From a virus, in IMG/VR virus record IMGVR_UViG_3300030098_000945, positions 1 through 64,000 of that record: DNA of 64,000 bases; one strand, written 5' to 3'. The position numbers were made by a program, and so were the translations under genes. The notes under the pieces were generated by a model. The model saw only the letters and a program-made list of their open reading frames with translations. It was not told the DNA's origin and did not search any database. Below, one piece after another: positions 57,390 to 64,000 of this stretch (position 1 is the stretch's first letter; every line of letters starts with the position of its first letter).

Positions 57390-57679
57390 CAATAACTAAA
57401 TCAGACTTTGATCCGCATTGCTTTGGGGGACAATACCAAGATGCACCAGAAACATTACACTTTCAGTTTGAAGGTGTGAGATGCGATAACTATGTGCATC
57501 GTTACGTTTTGGTAGATAAGTTTAGACCAAATAAAATAGATTCAAGAAGTAAAAAGACAGAAGAAGAAAAAGATAAATCTCATAAAGATATAGCTGCCGG
57601 TTATTTACCTTTGGTTTTAAAGCAAGAAACTAAACCAGGGTTAATAGATAAGATTAAAAATATTTTTTCCAATGGCTAA
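57386..57679 (+). CDS. Conserved hypothetical protein (97 aa, unit B)
   Basis: Ortholog of 19621-19908 (TITKSDFDPHCFGG start, YVLVDKFRPNKI). Its end overlaps the start of the small basic gene directly, where unit A has the cupin gene inserted. No known domain. Confidence 0.65.
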   Translation: MTITKSDFDPHCFGGQYQDAPETLHFQFEGVRCDNYVHRYVLVDKFRPNKIDSRSKKTEEEKDKSHKDIAAGYLPLVLKQETKPGLIDKIKNIFSNG

Positions 57680-57803
57680 AGCTCCTAAGTGGGGAGTAAA
57701 TACCTACGTTAAAAGAACCAAGCCAAGTGTAGGTAGGCATAAGAAGAATATGAATAAACAAGAAAAAAAATCTTATAAAAAATATAGGGGTCAAGGAAGA
57801 TGA
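57672..57803 (+). CDS. Small basic protein (43 aa) with YRGQGR tail (unit B)
   Basis: 43 residues, Lys/Arg-rich, overlapping both neighbours by a few bases. Ortholog of 20401-20535: the KxxxGxHKKNxNKxEK and GQGR ends match while the N-terminal third differs. Function unknown. Confidence 0.6.
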   Translation: MAKAPKWGVNTYVKRTKPSVGRHKKNMNKQEKKSYKKYRGQGR

Positions 57804-58159
57804 AGATTAACGACAACACAAATATATCTTTACCAGTTAGAAATTTAATAGCTTTACTTGCGGCTGTTGCTTTTGGAATTTTCGCATATACAGAAATTAC
57901 AAGTAGACTTACAAGTTTAGAGAACTCTAGGCATATTATGGAAGCTGATTTAATTACTAAATCAGATCAAAAAATTACAGACCAAGAACAATTTTTGTTG
58001 CTTGAAATATTAAGTACAGCTCAAGAAAATACAGATGAAGAAATGCAGAGCATGAGAAATAATAATGTCAACCTTAACAGAGCTATGAAAGATATTGAAG
58101 AGATGAAAGCAACAATAGAAATTTTAAAAGATAAAGTAAGAAAGAATGGGAGCCATTAA
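57800..58159 (+). CDS. Membrane-anchored coiled-coil protein (possible inner spanin, unit B)
   Basis: 119 residues, ortholog of 20532-20894, with the N-terminal membrane segment (NLIALLAAVAFGIFAYTEI) and a periplasmic coiled coil. Topology fits an inner-membrane spanin. It is coupled to the next gene by TAATG. Confidence 0.5.
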   Translation: MKINDNTNISLPVRNLIALLAAVAFGIFAYTEITSRLTSLENSRHIMEADLITKSDQKITDQEQFLLLEILSTAQENTDEEMQSMRNNNVNLNRAMKDIEEMKATIEILKDKVRKNGSH

Positions 58160-58377
58160 TGGAGCAAGTGGTAATAGCTTTATTAATGATGATAAATTCA
58201 GAAATTAAAGAAGCAAGAATACAAACCTCATTAAGCGATTGTCTTAAAGGCAAGCGTTACGCTATGAGGGAGTTGGATAGTAAATCAAAAGTTTCTTATC
58301 AATGCGTTAAATCTTTAGCTGAACTTGAAACTAATATTGACGGCTCAATATCAATTAAAAAATTAATAATGGAATAA
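58159..58377 (+). CDS. Small exported-like protein (72 aa, unit B)
   Basis: Ortholog of 21142-21357: hydrophobic start (VVIALLMMIN), EIKEARIQTSLSDCLKGKR and KKLIME end. In unit B the extra 83-residue membrane gene that precedes it in unit A is absent. Function unknown. Confidence 0.6.
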   Translation: MEQVVIALLMMINSEIKEARIQTSLSDCLKGKRYAMRELDSKSKVSYQCVKSLAELETNIDGSISIKKLIME

Positions 58378-58381
58378 CAAA

Positions 58382-58495
58382 ATGATTGACAAAATTATAT
58401 TAAAATTTTTTGGGGGTATAGATACATTTACAGAATGGCTCTTTGCCTGGCAAAAACCAAGATGTAAGTGTAAAAAAAAAAATGAAAAGGATTAA
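58382..58495 (+). CDS. Small conserved protein with CKC motif (37 aa, unit B)
   Basis: 37 residues, ortholog of 21691-21807 (MIDKIILKFFGGID, PRCKCK). In unit A two more small genes, including the lipoprotein, lie before it; here it follows directly. Its 3' end overlaps the start of the secreted Ser/Thr-rich protein. Confidence 0.55.
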   Translation: MIDKIILKFFGGIDTFTEWLFAWQKPRCKCKKKNEKD

Positions 58496-59093
58496 ACCAA
58501 TAACTTATGGAATATTAATTTTAGTATGGATTTTCTTAATAACTGCAACAACGGGTGCTTATGCTGGTTCTACGCAAACAAACGTATCTGGTTCTAATAC
58601 AGCTATTGAAGGAAACTATACTGGAGGTTCTACTACCTATGAAAGTGGATCTTCATCCTCAACTACATCTACAACAAATTCAACTTCAAACATAAGATCT
58701 GCACCACCTACAAGTTCAGCTCCAGGTATGAACACATCTAATAATTGTGCATTAGCTTTATCAGGTGGCGTACAAACTTTTTCTATTGGGGTATCTGGTG
58801 GTAAATCTTATCAAGATGAAACTTGCGAACTAATTGCTTTATCAAAAACTTTAAGTCAAATGGGAATGAAGGTGGCTGCTATCAGTTTGCTTTGTTCTGA
58901 TGAAAGAGTATTCCAAGCAATGTTCATGGCAAAAACTTATTGTCCGGTAGATGGTAAGATTGGCGAAGATGCTTACAATTTATTAGTTAATAAATATGAT
59001 TATGAAATGCCTACATATAAAAAATATGTAGAGTTAGAAAAGAAAAAAATAATTTTACCTAAAAAAAAACCAAAAATTAATAAGAAGAAATGA
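58482..59093 (+). CDS. Secreted Ser/Thr-rich protein (203 aa), unit B only
   Basis: 203 residues from the ATG at 58482. A signal peptide (ITYGILILVWIFLITATTGAYA) is followed by a Ser/Thr/Gly-rich low-complexity stretch and a C-terminal Cys-containing domain (CALALSGGVQTFSIGVSGGK, LLCSDERVFQAMFMAKTYCP) with a Lys-rich end. Proteins of this kind recur near the lysis genes of SAR11 phages as I recall, with unknown function. A host-surface role in the periplasm or envelope is possible. Confidence 0.6.
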   Translation: MKRIKPITYGILILVWIFLITATTGAYAGSTQTNVSGSNTAIEGNYTGGSTTYESGSSSSTTSTTNSTSNIRSAPPTSSAPGMNTSNNCALALSGGVQTFSIGVSGGKSYQDETCELIALSKTLSQMGMKVAAISLLCSDERVFQAMFMAKTYCPVDGKIGEDAYNLLVNKYDYEMPTYKKYVELEKKKIILPKKKPKINKKK

Positions 59094-59203
59094 TTTGGTT
59101 ATTAATTTTTATAGGAGTAATGGCTTATGCGGTTTATCGCATCAATACTTTTGCTGATAATATTAACCCTTACAATTTCAGCAGAAGAGATAACGACAGA
59201 TAA
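59090..59203 (+). CDS. Tiny membrane protein overlapping the next gene (37 aa)
   Basis: 37 residues: a membrane segment (IWLLIFIGVMAYAVY) and a short polar tail. It starts in the stop of the preceding gene, but its second half overlaps the secreted protein gene at 59127 in another frame. It could be real, since spanins are sometimes nested, or only a spacer that carries the AGGAG for the next gene. Confidence 0.3.
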   Translation: MIWLLIFIGVMAYAVYRINTFADNINPYNFSRRDNDR

Positions 59204-60548
59204 CTTATTAACTAACGGCAACTTTGAAACGGGTAATGCTAATGGTTGGACTACAAGTGGAAATACACAAGTAGTATCTGATTGCTGCGAATTAAATAAT
59301 GTAACCAGCAATTATGATTTAGAGTTTGGCGATAGCGGATCTATTACACAAGATGTAAATTTAACTACTAATACTATTACCCAAGATATGTTGGATAATG
59401 GTATTACCCTTACCCAGGTAACTGAAGTTCAAAACGGAGAATGTAATGTATCTGGATGTTGGGGTGGTCAAGGTGCAGCTGATACCTTTACTATTAATCT
59501 TAATATAAAGAATAGTTCTGGAACAGTTATTGCAACCATGACAACTGTAAGAACGGATGTAACCGGTATCAATGGAGCTAACTTTACAGATACTTTAATA
59601 TATACCGGTAATGGTTCTAACATTGGTAACACTACTATTTCAGCGATAGATGCTAATGCTCCAGCTACTCTTGGTGGACCCAACGTAGATAACATCTCTT
59701 TAAGAATGACATATAATAATGTTGTTTTAGAAGTTGAGACACAAGAAGCATTACAAGAATTTGAAGAAACAGTTTTATTTGAAGAAGAAGAAACTTTTTT
59801 TACTGAAGAGTTTGTTGAATTATTTACTGAAGAAATACAAACTATAGCAGCATCTCCATTACCCACAGAAGAAAAAGCGGTAGAGATAACGGCTGCTATC
59901 ATAGAGTTTGAAGAAAAGACAGAAACAAAAGTAACCAAAGCTGAAATTCAGACTACTGCTTTATTACCTCCACCAACAATGATGGCAGAGGAAGAAGAAG
60001 AAAAACCAGCAGAGATAGCAATGGCTATTATGGAAGAAACTCAAGAAGAGGAAGCTCCACCAGAACCTAAAGAAGAAATTATTGAAGAAACAAACAATGT
60101 TCAAGAAGAAGAAAAAACAGAGAGCAAATCAGAAGTTAAAACAGAAGAAAAACAGAAGCCGAAAGAGCAAGAAAAGCCGAAGAAAGTAAAGACTAAAGAA
60201 ACTAAATCAAAGAATACTAAAGTTGCAAAATTAGAAGCAGCTATGGATAAGGTTGATAAGGTAGTTAAAGATACTGCAAAGAACCTTGAAGTAAAAAATA
60301 TTATAAAACTAGATGCTATGCAAAGCGATATGGTTTTAGCTGAGTATATGAACCAAGAGTTTTATAAGAGTAAAGATATATATTTAAACCAGGTTATTAT
60401 GTTTGATAATAGAGACATTTATAACAATGTTAATTTGGTTCAATATACAAGTAATGATCCAATAAACATTAAAGAAAGTATCTTACAAGACATCAACATA
60501 CAAAAACAAAAACTATTAATGGAGATAGAGGTATTAAGAAATGGGTAA
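59127..60548 (+). CDS. Secreted acidic protein with carbohydrate-binding-like N-domain (473 aa), unit B only
   Basis: 473 residues. Signal peptide (FIASILLLIILTLTISA), then a domain at ~25-205 beginning LLTNGNFETGNANGWTTSG, the opening typical of CBM/galactose-binding-like jelly rolls. The middle is an extreme Glu/Lys/Pro-rich, probably unstructured region (residues ~215-390), and the last 85 residues form a charged helical end. Such architecture could span the periplasm. Absent from unit A, so it is a cargo gene of this phage. Lysis, spanin-like or surface-modifying roles are all possible. Confidence 0.6.
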   Translation: MRFIASILLLIILTLTISAEEITTDNLLTNGNFETGNANGWTTSGNTQVVSDCCELNNVTSNYDLEFGDSGSITQDVNLTTNTITQDMLDNGITLTQVTEVQNGECNVSGCWGGQGAADTFTINLNIKNSSGTVIATMTTVRTDVTGINGANFTDTLIYTGNGSNIGNTTISAIDANAPATLGGPNVDNISLRMTYNNVVLEVETQEALQEFEETVLFEEEETFFTEEFVELFTEEIQTIAASPLPTEEKAVEITAAIIEFEEKTETKVTKAEIQTTALLPPPTMMAEEEEEKPAEIAMAIMEETQEEEAPPEPKEEIIEETNNVQEEEKTESKSEVKTEEKQKPKEQEKPKKVKTKETKSKNTKVAKLEAAMDKVDKVVKDTAKNLEVKNIIKLDAMQSDMVLAEYMNQEFYKSKDIYLNQVIMFDNRDIYNNVNLVQYTSNDPINIKESILQDINIQKQKLLMEIEVLRNG

Positions 60549-60846
60549 ATTAAAAGATCAGTTAGCTGGAATAGCAGCTTTAATTGCTGCTGTTGTTGCC
60601 ATAGGTGGAGGTTTTACAAAATATGGAGAACTTACTACTAGACTTAATGAAATAGAAAATAAATCTTCTATAGATCATTCATCACAAATAGCTGTACTTG
60701 AAGAAAAGGTTGCAGCATTAGAAAATAAAAAAGAAGTAGATGTATCTGGTATAGATACTAGATCTAAGATTAATGAAAAATCTATTAAGCTACTTGAATT
60801 AAAAATTGAAGAATTAAAAGCTGCTGCAAATCCTTTAGGTGGTTAA
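60541..60846 (+). CDS. Membrane-anchored coiled-coil protein (101 aa)
   Basis: 101 residues with an N-terminal membrane segment (LAGIAALIAAVVAIGGGF) followed by a coiled coil (QIAVLEEKVAALENKKE). It overlaps the preceding gene by 8 bases. The topology resembles the possible inner spanin at 57800-58159 and the unit A gene at 20891-21142, without clear similarity. Confidence 0.55.
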   Translation: MGKLKDQLAGIAALIAAVVAIGGGFTKYGELTTRLNEIENKSSIDHSSQIAVLEEKVAALENKKEVDVSGIDTRSKINEKSIKLLELKIEELKAAANPLGG

Positions 60847-61029
60847 ATGCCTAAGAAAACTTGGGTTAGATCTAAAACTATTATTATAGATATTGGTAAA
60901 TGCCGGTATTGTAATAAGGATATGACGAATCAAGAAAGTTTTGTAGCGTTTGCAGATAAGACAAAAGCTCATTATCAATGTATGAAAGATGATGATGCTA
61001 AGAGATCAGAAGATAAAACTTACGAATAA
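60847..61029 (+). CDS. Small zinc-finger-like protein (60 aa, unit B)
   Basis: 60 residues, ortholog of 21771-21968: CRYCNKDMTNQESFVAF and KAHYQCMKDDD give paired CxxC and HxxC. It is the last rightward gene of unit B, directly before the attachment region, as in unit A. Confidence 0.6.
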   Translation: MPKKTWVRSKTIIIDIGKCRYCNKDMTNQESFVAFADKTKAHYQCMKDDDAKRSEDKTYE

Positions 61030-61305
61030 TTACAAGAGTTTTATTAGAGTGTATGATGGGTCAACTAGACACCACCCAATAAAATAAGGGTTATTTTATA
61101 CGCATAATTGTCAACTAAAATTATACAATTTAAGAAAGAAAATGTTATATAACAATAACAATTTAACGAAATGGCGTTAGGTTCAAATCCTGCCGCCCCG
61201 ACCATTTAAGCGTTGGTAATCAACACTTATTTTTTTTCTTAGAGTGAAACTGAGAGTGAATTATTAAAGAGGGGAATTAATTTTCCCCTCCTTTTTTTTT
61301 GCGTG
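61030..61305 (+). other. Attachment site region between units B and C
   Basis: No gene in these 276 bases. Positions 61089-61160 match the block at the A/B junction, including the palindrome TGTTATATAACA (61143-61154). Then comes the shared core TAGGTTCAAAT (61178-61188), continued by a perfect tRNA 3' end CCTGCCGCCCCGACCA (61189-61204). Its acceptor strand CGCCCCG-A-CCA fits a proline-type tRNA, but only the 3' fragment is present. To its right are AGTGAAACTGAGAGTGAA boxes, possible arm sites of the unit C integrase. Confidence 0.6.
61269..61301 (+). terminator. Rho-independent terminator at the left end of unit C
   Basis: GAGGGGAA (61269-61276) pairs with TTCCCCTC (61283-61290) around a 6-base loop and is followed by C and a run of nine or more T. 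It stops rightward transcription arriving from unit B before it enters the leftward integrase operon of unit C. Confidence 0.8.
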
Positions 61306-61743
61306 TTATAAACCTTTGCCAAAAGTGCTTTCGTATGACAATTCTCTTTCGAGTTTAGGGAGTATTGGTCTATATCTTGCTTGTAGTTTTCTTTCCTCCT
61401 CAATGTTTTTATCTACTTTAGCAAAATGCTTTAATATCATTTCGTGGTATTGTTTATTAATTTTATCCAACACCTCTTCTGGATTGCTATTAAAGATTAT
61501 GTTGATGTCATAACCTTCCTTTTTTAAAAGTAAAAATAGCTTATCCGATGCAATACCATTGTGCGTTTTTTCAACTTTTTGTATTTGTTGGAACGTGCAG
61601 CCAATAGCTTTTGCGTGTTGTGTTTGGTTCTTCCGTCTTGGCAATTTAGATTGTGTACCATTACCATTATCTACAACTTTATCTAAGAACCTAAATGCAA
61701 AGAGAAACTTTGCAATCTTTCCTTTATAATGTAGCGCATCCAT
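61306..61743 (-). CDS. Helix-turn-helix protein (XRE-like) downstream of integrase (unit C)
   Basis: 145 residues, ortholog of 22742-23173 with the HTH segment KAIGCTFQQIQKVEKTHNGI and GYDINIIFNSNPEEVL. It starts 2 bases after the integrase stop. Probable excision or operon control factor by linkage. Confidence 0.65.
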   Translation of the reverse strand: MDALHYKGKIAKFLFAFRFLDKVVDNGNGTQSKLPRRKNQTQHAKAIGCTFQQIQKVEKTHNGIASDKLFLLLKKEGYDINIIFNSNPEEVLDKINKQYHEMILKHFAKVDKNIEEERKLQARYRPILPKLERELSYESTFGKGL

Positions 61744-61745
61744 AT

Positions 61746-62891
61746 TTATCCTCTTATTAGATTGTTAATGGCAGCTTTTCTTTTTGGTCTATTCATATCC
61801 AAATCCCTCTGATACCATCTTCCAAAAGTATTTAAGTTTAACCAGCCATACCTATCCATAAATTGTTTGTCGGTTAGGAATTGCTGATCTCTTACTAGAG
61901 AGGAGTTGAATTTTCTAAATACAGAGAAACCACCTTGCCATTTAATGCCAAGTCTTTTAGTTACCCTGGTTAATCTTTTATAAACTCTGTCTTTGGTTAA
62001 ATTATTAAATACTCTTCTGTGTTGTTTTGTTTTAGTTATGAATCTTGATTTTAAATAAATCTTAAATAGGTTTAATAATTCATCTGATATTTCTACTCTT
62101 CTTCTTGATGTTCTTGTCTTTAAAAAGTTAGCTCTAAAGTTAGACCAACGATCCAATGAGTGTCTAAAGAATACAGTACCCTCATTATAATCAATGTCAT
62201 CTTCACAAATGGCTACTGCTTCATTGGTTCTACAACCCGTTTCAGCACCCAATCTATATAAACATTTATCCCTTAAATTTTTTTCGCTTTCTATAAGTTT
62301 AACCACATCGGCATAAGAGGGTAGAATAATATCTTTAGGTGTATCGCCAAATGTATTTTTATTAAATTCAAAATCTAATATATCTAAGTCAACTTTCCAT
62401 TTATGTTTCTTGCAAAACTTTAAAAACTTCTTAAATTCGCCAACGCATTCCTTAACTACCTTTTTACCTATAGTTTCAGTAGATCTACCACCCTCGCTAT
62501 CAAATATGTATTTCTTGGAGCGTAGGAGCTTTTTAAGGGTATATCCCTCAAAATCTGATGCGAGGTACTGGTGTAGGTACGTTTTATTAATATACGGCTG
62601 GATATGGTGCTTAATATAGCCAACTTGTACTCTATTATACTCTTCCGTATTTAATTCATTGCTTAATACAGATTTAACATAAAGATCAAAAGCATCATCA
62701 AATTTAATCTTATCATCTGGACCCACTATATCTTCTGGGTTTAAACTTTTAATATAAACTTTAGCTTGTCTCTTTTGGTTTAGTTCAAACTTAATGGTTT
62801 TACCTTTATGTCTTACAAAAAACTTTTTACCCGTATCGGTAATGGCTTGTATATTATAATGATTATTAATTTTAACTAACCAAAATTTCAT
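61746..62891 (-). CDS. int: Tyrosine integrase (unit C)
   Basis: 381 residues from the ATG at 62891. Catalytic signs: Arg in AETGCRTNEAVAI, Lys in FLKTRTSRRR, Arg in NSSLVRD with Ser in place of the usual His, Trp in DRYGW and Tyr in GRWYQRDLD. It is homologous to the unit B integrase, roughly half to two thirds identical, so specificities may differ. The different arm-like repeats at its att region agree. Confidence 0.85.
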   Translation of the reverse strand: MKFWLVKINNHYNIQAITDTGKKFFVRHKGKTIKFELNQKRQAKVYIKSLNPEDIVGPDDKIKFDDAFDLYVKSVLSNELNTEEYNRVQVGYIKHHIQPYINKTYLHQYLASDFEGYTLKKLLRSKKYIFDSEGGRSTETIGKKVVKECVGEFKKFLKFCKKHKWKVDLDILDFEFNKNTFGDTPKDIILPSYADVVKLIESEKNLRDKCLYRLGAETGCRTNEAVAICEDDIDYNEGTVFFRHSLDRWSNFRANFLKTRTSRRRVEISDELLNLFKIYLKSRFITKTKQHRRVFNNLTKDRVYKRLTRVTKRLGIKWQGGFSVFRKFNSSLVRDQQFLTDKQFMDRYGWLNLNTFGRWYQRDLDMNRPKRKAAINNLIRG

Positions 62892-62892
62892 T

Positions 62893-63201
62893 TTAAGTAT
62901 AGGAACTAAAATCATCTACTGAATAAAAATATTTGTTAATATCTTTATATTTTATTTTACAAAGTTGAGACCAATATTGGATTGCTTCAGCTCTACCCCA
63001 TTCTCCAATTTTATTCCATTTACCACAATTTTTAGGTGGAACACGATCTCCGAAACAATAAATATCCATAGTAATTCTAAAAAATTCAAGTACGTTTTTT
63101 ACATAAAGTTTAAAAGAATCTTTACCTTTATATTTATGTTTATAGAAAGCAAACATAGCTTTCATATCTTTATCTTTCTTCATTGCTTCTAGTTTTTTCA
63201 T
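62893..63201 (-). CDS. Hypothetical protein (102 aa), unit C
   Basis: 102 residues, basic and aromatic-rich (KGDSFKLY-like KDSFKLYVKNVLEFFRITM, WNKIGEWGRAEAIQYW). It stands directly upstream of the integrase, where unit B has an unrelated 187-residue gene. No domain recognised. Confidence 0.5.
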   Translation of the reverse strand: MKKLEAMKKDKDMKAMFAFYKHKYKGKDSFKLYVKNVLEFFRITMDIYCFGDRVPPKNCGKWNKIGEWGRAEAIQYWSQLCKIKYKDINKYFYSVDDFSSYT

Positions 63202-63413
63202 CTATGCCCCTTATAAGTTATGCCTAAATTACTGTAGCCTTGTACTAATTTAGTCCAAGTCTTATTTGATGTAACTCTTTTATGAACTAAATTAGTATGC
63301 GCTGCTGGAATATCCTTCCATTGAAAACCAAAACCTGGTCCATAGGCATTGTCATAAGTATAAAAAGAAGAGTATTGCTTTTTATTCTTTACTATATCTT
63401 TATTTAATTTCAT
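63198..63413 (-). CDS. Hypothetical protein (71 aa), unit C
   Basis: 71 residues with a mixed-charge start and FYTYDNAYGPGFGFQWKDIP. It begins in the stop of the upstream gene, whose last codons supply the GGAG ribosome binding site. It overlaps the next gene by 4 bases. No family recognised. Confidence 0.5.
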   Translation of the reverse strand: MKLNKDIVKNKKQYSSFYTYDNAYGPGFGFQWKDIPAAHTNLVHKRVTSNKTWTKLVQGYSNLGITYKGHR

Positions 63414-63646
63414 TACGCAGCTCCTTTACTGAAACCAAGTTTCTTTAATTTATTGATTATTTTTTTATCGGAAGTTTCAATATAAAAATTATGGTAATCG
63501 TCATCTTCTCCACCATCCTTTTTTACACCTAACTTTTTAAAATCTTTAAATAATTTTTCTAAAGATTTTAAGTGGTTAAAAATATTTGAATATGATTTGC
63601 AATGTGTAAATTCAAATTTAAACCTTATTGTGTTTTCTAACTTCAT
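63413..63646 (-). CDS. Hypothetical protein (77 aa), unit C
   Basis: 77 residues, Lys/Phe-rich with a Gly-Gly-acidic turn (KKDGGEDDDYHNFYIET), reminiscent of small ferredoxin-like folds. It ends KGAA because the next gene's ribosome binding site is embedded in its last codons. Coupled by TAATG on both sides. Confidence 0.5.
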   Translation of the reverse strand: MKLENTIRFKFEFTHCKSYSNIFNHLKSLEKLFKDFKKLGVKKDGGEDDDYHNFYIETSDKKIINKLKKLGFSKGAA

Positions 63647-63816
63647 TACGCAGCTCTCTTTCTGTTAGATTTTAAATATTTTTTTAAATCTTTAATCATA
63701 AGAGATGCTATTCCAGCAGTATGATTTCCAGGTATTTTTTTTAAGATTTTATCTTTTTCAATATCTTTCATTAAACGATTAAATCTTAATTCATATTTAG
63801 TTATTGTTTTTTGCAT
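63646..63816 (-). CDS. First gene of the unit C integrase operon (56 aa)
   Basis: 56 residues from the ATG at 63816, behind AAGGAGAAACA; an upstream in-frame ATG at 63843 lies almost at the expected transcription start and is less likely. It is a basic helical protein ending RKRAA. It occupies the place of the 50-residue unit B gene. Confidence 0.5.
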   Translation of the reverse strand: MQKTITKYELRFNRLMKDIEKDKILKKIPGNHTAGIASLMIKDLKKYLKSNRKRAA

Positions 63817-63852
63817 TGTTTCTCCTTTTTTTTTATTTAACATTATGGAACC

Positions 63853-63881
63853 AGATTATTAAATCGTTGCTAATCTGTCAA
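63853..63881 (-). promoter_or_regulatory. Promoter and operator of the unit C integrase operon
   Basis: On the minus strand TTGACA (63876-63881), 17 bases, TAATCT (63853-63858). An inverted repeat AGATTA (63853-63858)/TAATCT (63871-63876) overlaps it. The layout equals that of unit B but the operator sequence differs, suggesting a different repressor specificity. Confidence 0.65.
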
Positions 63882-63908
63882 TAAGAAAAATGGATATAAA
63901 TAAATTAA

Positions 63909-63931
63909 TTGACAATTTGGCTTTTTATCAA
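63909..63931. promoter_or_regulatory. Inverted repeat near the unit C integrase promoter
   Basis: TTGACA (63909-63914) and TTATCAA (63925-63931) form a dyad that corresponds to 25744-25767 in unit B. Beyond it the window ends with CTAGA/TCTAG (63984-64000), the likely end of the next leftward operon. No gene is visible in 63844-64000. Confidence 0.35.
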
Positions 63932-64000
63932 AAGAGCGTAGGGATACTGTACTACTTTCGTAGTTTAGAAAGATTATAAACTGCTAGATTATAATTCTAG

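Noticed and set aside
59468-59938. 156-residue open frame on the minus strand
   Set aside because: It is antisense to the secreted protein at 59127-60548, has low-complexity Ser/Val composition typical of a mirrored frame, no ribosome binding site and no neighbours on that strand.

Overview
The window is AT-rich (about one third G+C by eye), densely packed and entirely viral; I see no bacterial housekeeping gene. It holds parts of three related temperate podovirus genomes lying head to tail. Unit A (1 to about 22.4 kb) is the structural and lysis half of one genome, starting just after its major capsid gene. Unit B (about 22.4 to 61.2 kb) appears to be a complete ~39 kb genome from integrase to last late gene. 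Unit C (about 61.2 kb to the end) is the left end of a third genome. A and B match gene for gene through most of the virion module but differ in sequence throughout and in several cassettes, so this is not a repeated copy of one molecule. The simplest reading is a tandem prophage array. Base composition, small membrane proteins and accessory proteins resemble phages of marine SAR11-type Alphaproteobacteria; that host is an inference.

Layout of unit B. (1) An attachment region (22.25-22.5 kb) has a tRNA 3'-end-like core and repeated GGGGAGT boxes. (2) A leftward operon (25.68 to 22.74 kb) starts from a consensus promoter overlapped by an inverted repeat and encodes small proteins, a tyrosine integrase and a helix-turn-helix protein. 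(3) A leftward recombination operon (28.7 to 25.8 kb) encodes a PD-(D/E)XK exonuclease, a probable annealing protein, an SSB-like protein, a LexA-like DNA-binding domain and a DUF3310 protein. (4) A CI/Cro-type switch lies at 28.8-29.8 kb. (5) A rightward early operon includes a replication-initiator-like gene with palindromes inside it and a possible late regulator. (6) Then come terminase, portal, scaffold, capsid, T7-like tail tubes, internal virion (ejection) proteins, tail fibre and receptor-binding proteins, lysis genes and accessory secreted proteins. No phage RNA polymerase, DNA polymerase or helicase is visible, so despite the T7-like virion the phage must use host transcription and replication.

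Most notable points: (i) an internal virion protein of unit A carries an apparently intact RelA/SpoT-type nucleotide synthetase domain that its unit B counterpart lacks; (ii) the tail-fibre genes of A and B share a sigma70-like promoter with a structured RNA leader at a fixed distance and have no ribosome binding site; (iii) the junctions between units carry different tRNA 3'-end cores inside a conserved phage att block; (iv) a stop/Shine-Dalgarno/start cassette recurs in the integrase operons and forces unrelated proteins to end in similar residues.
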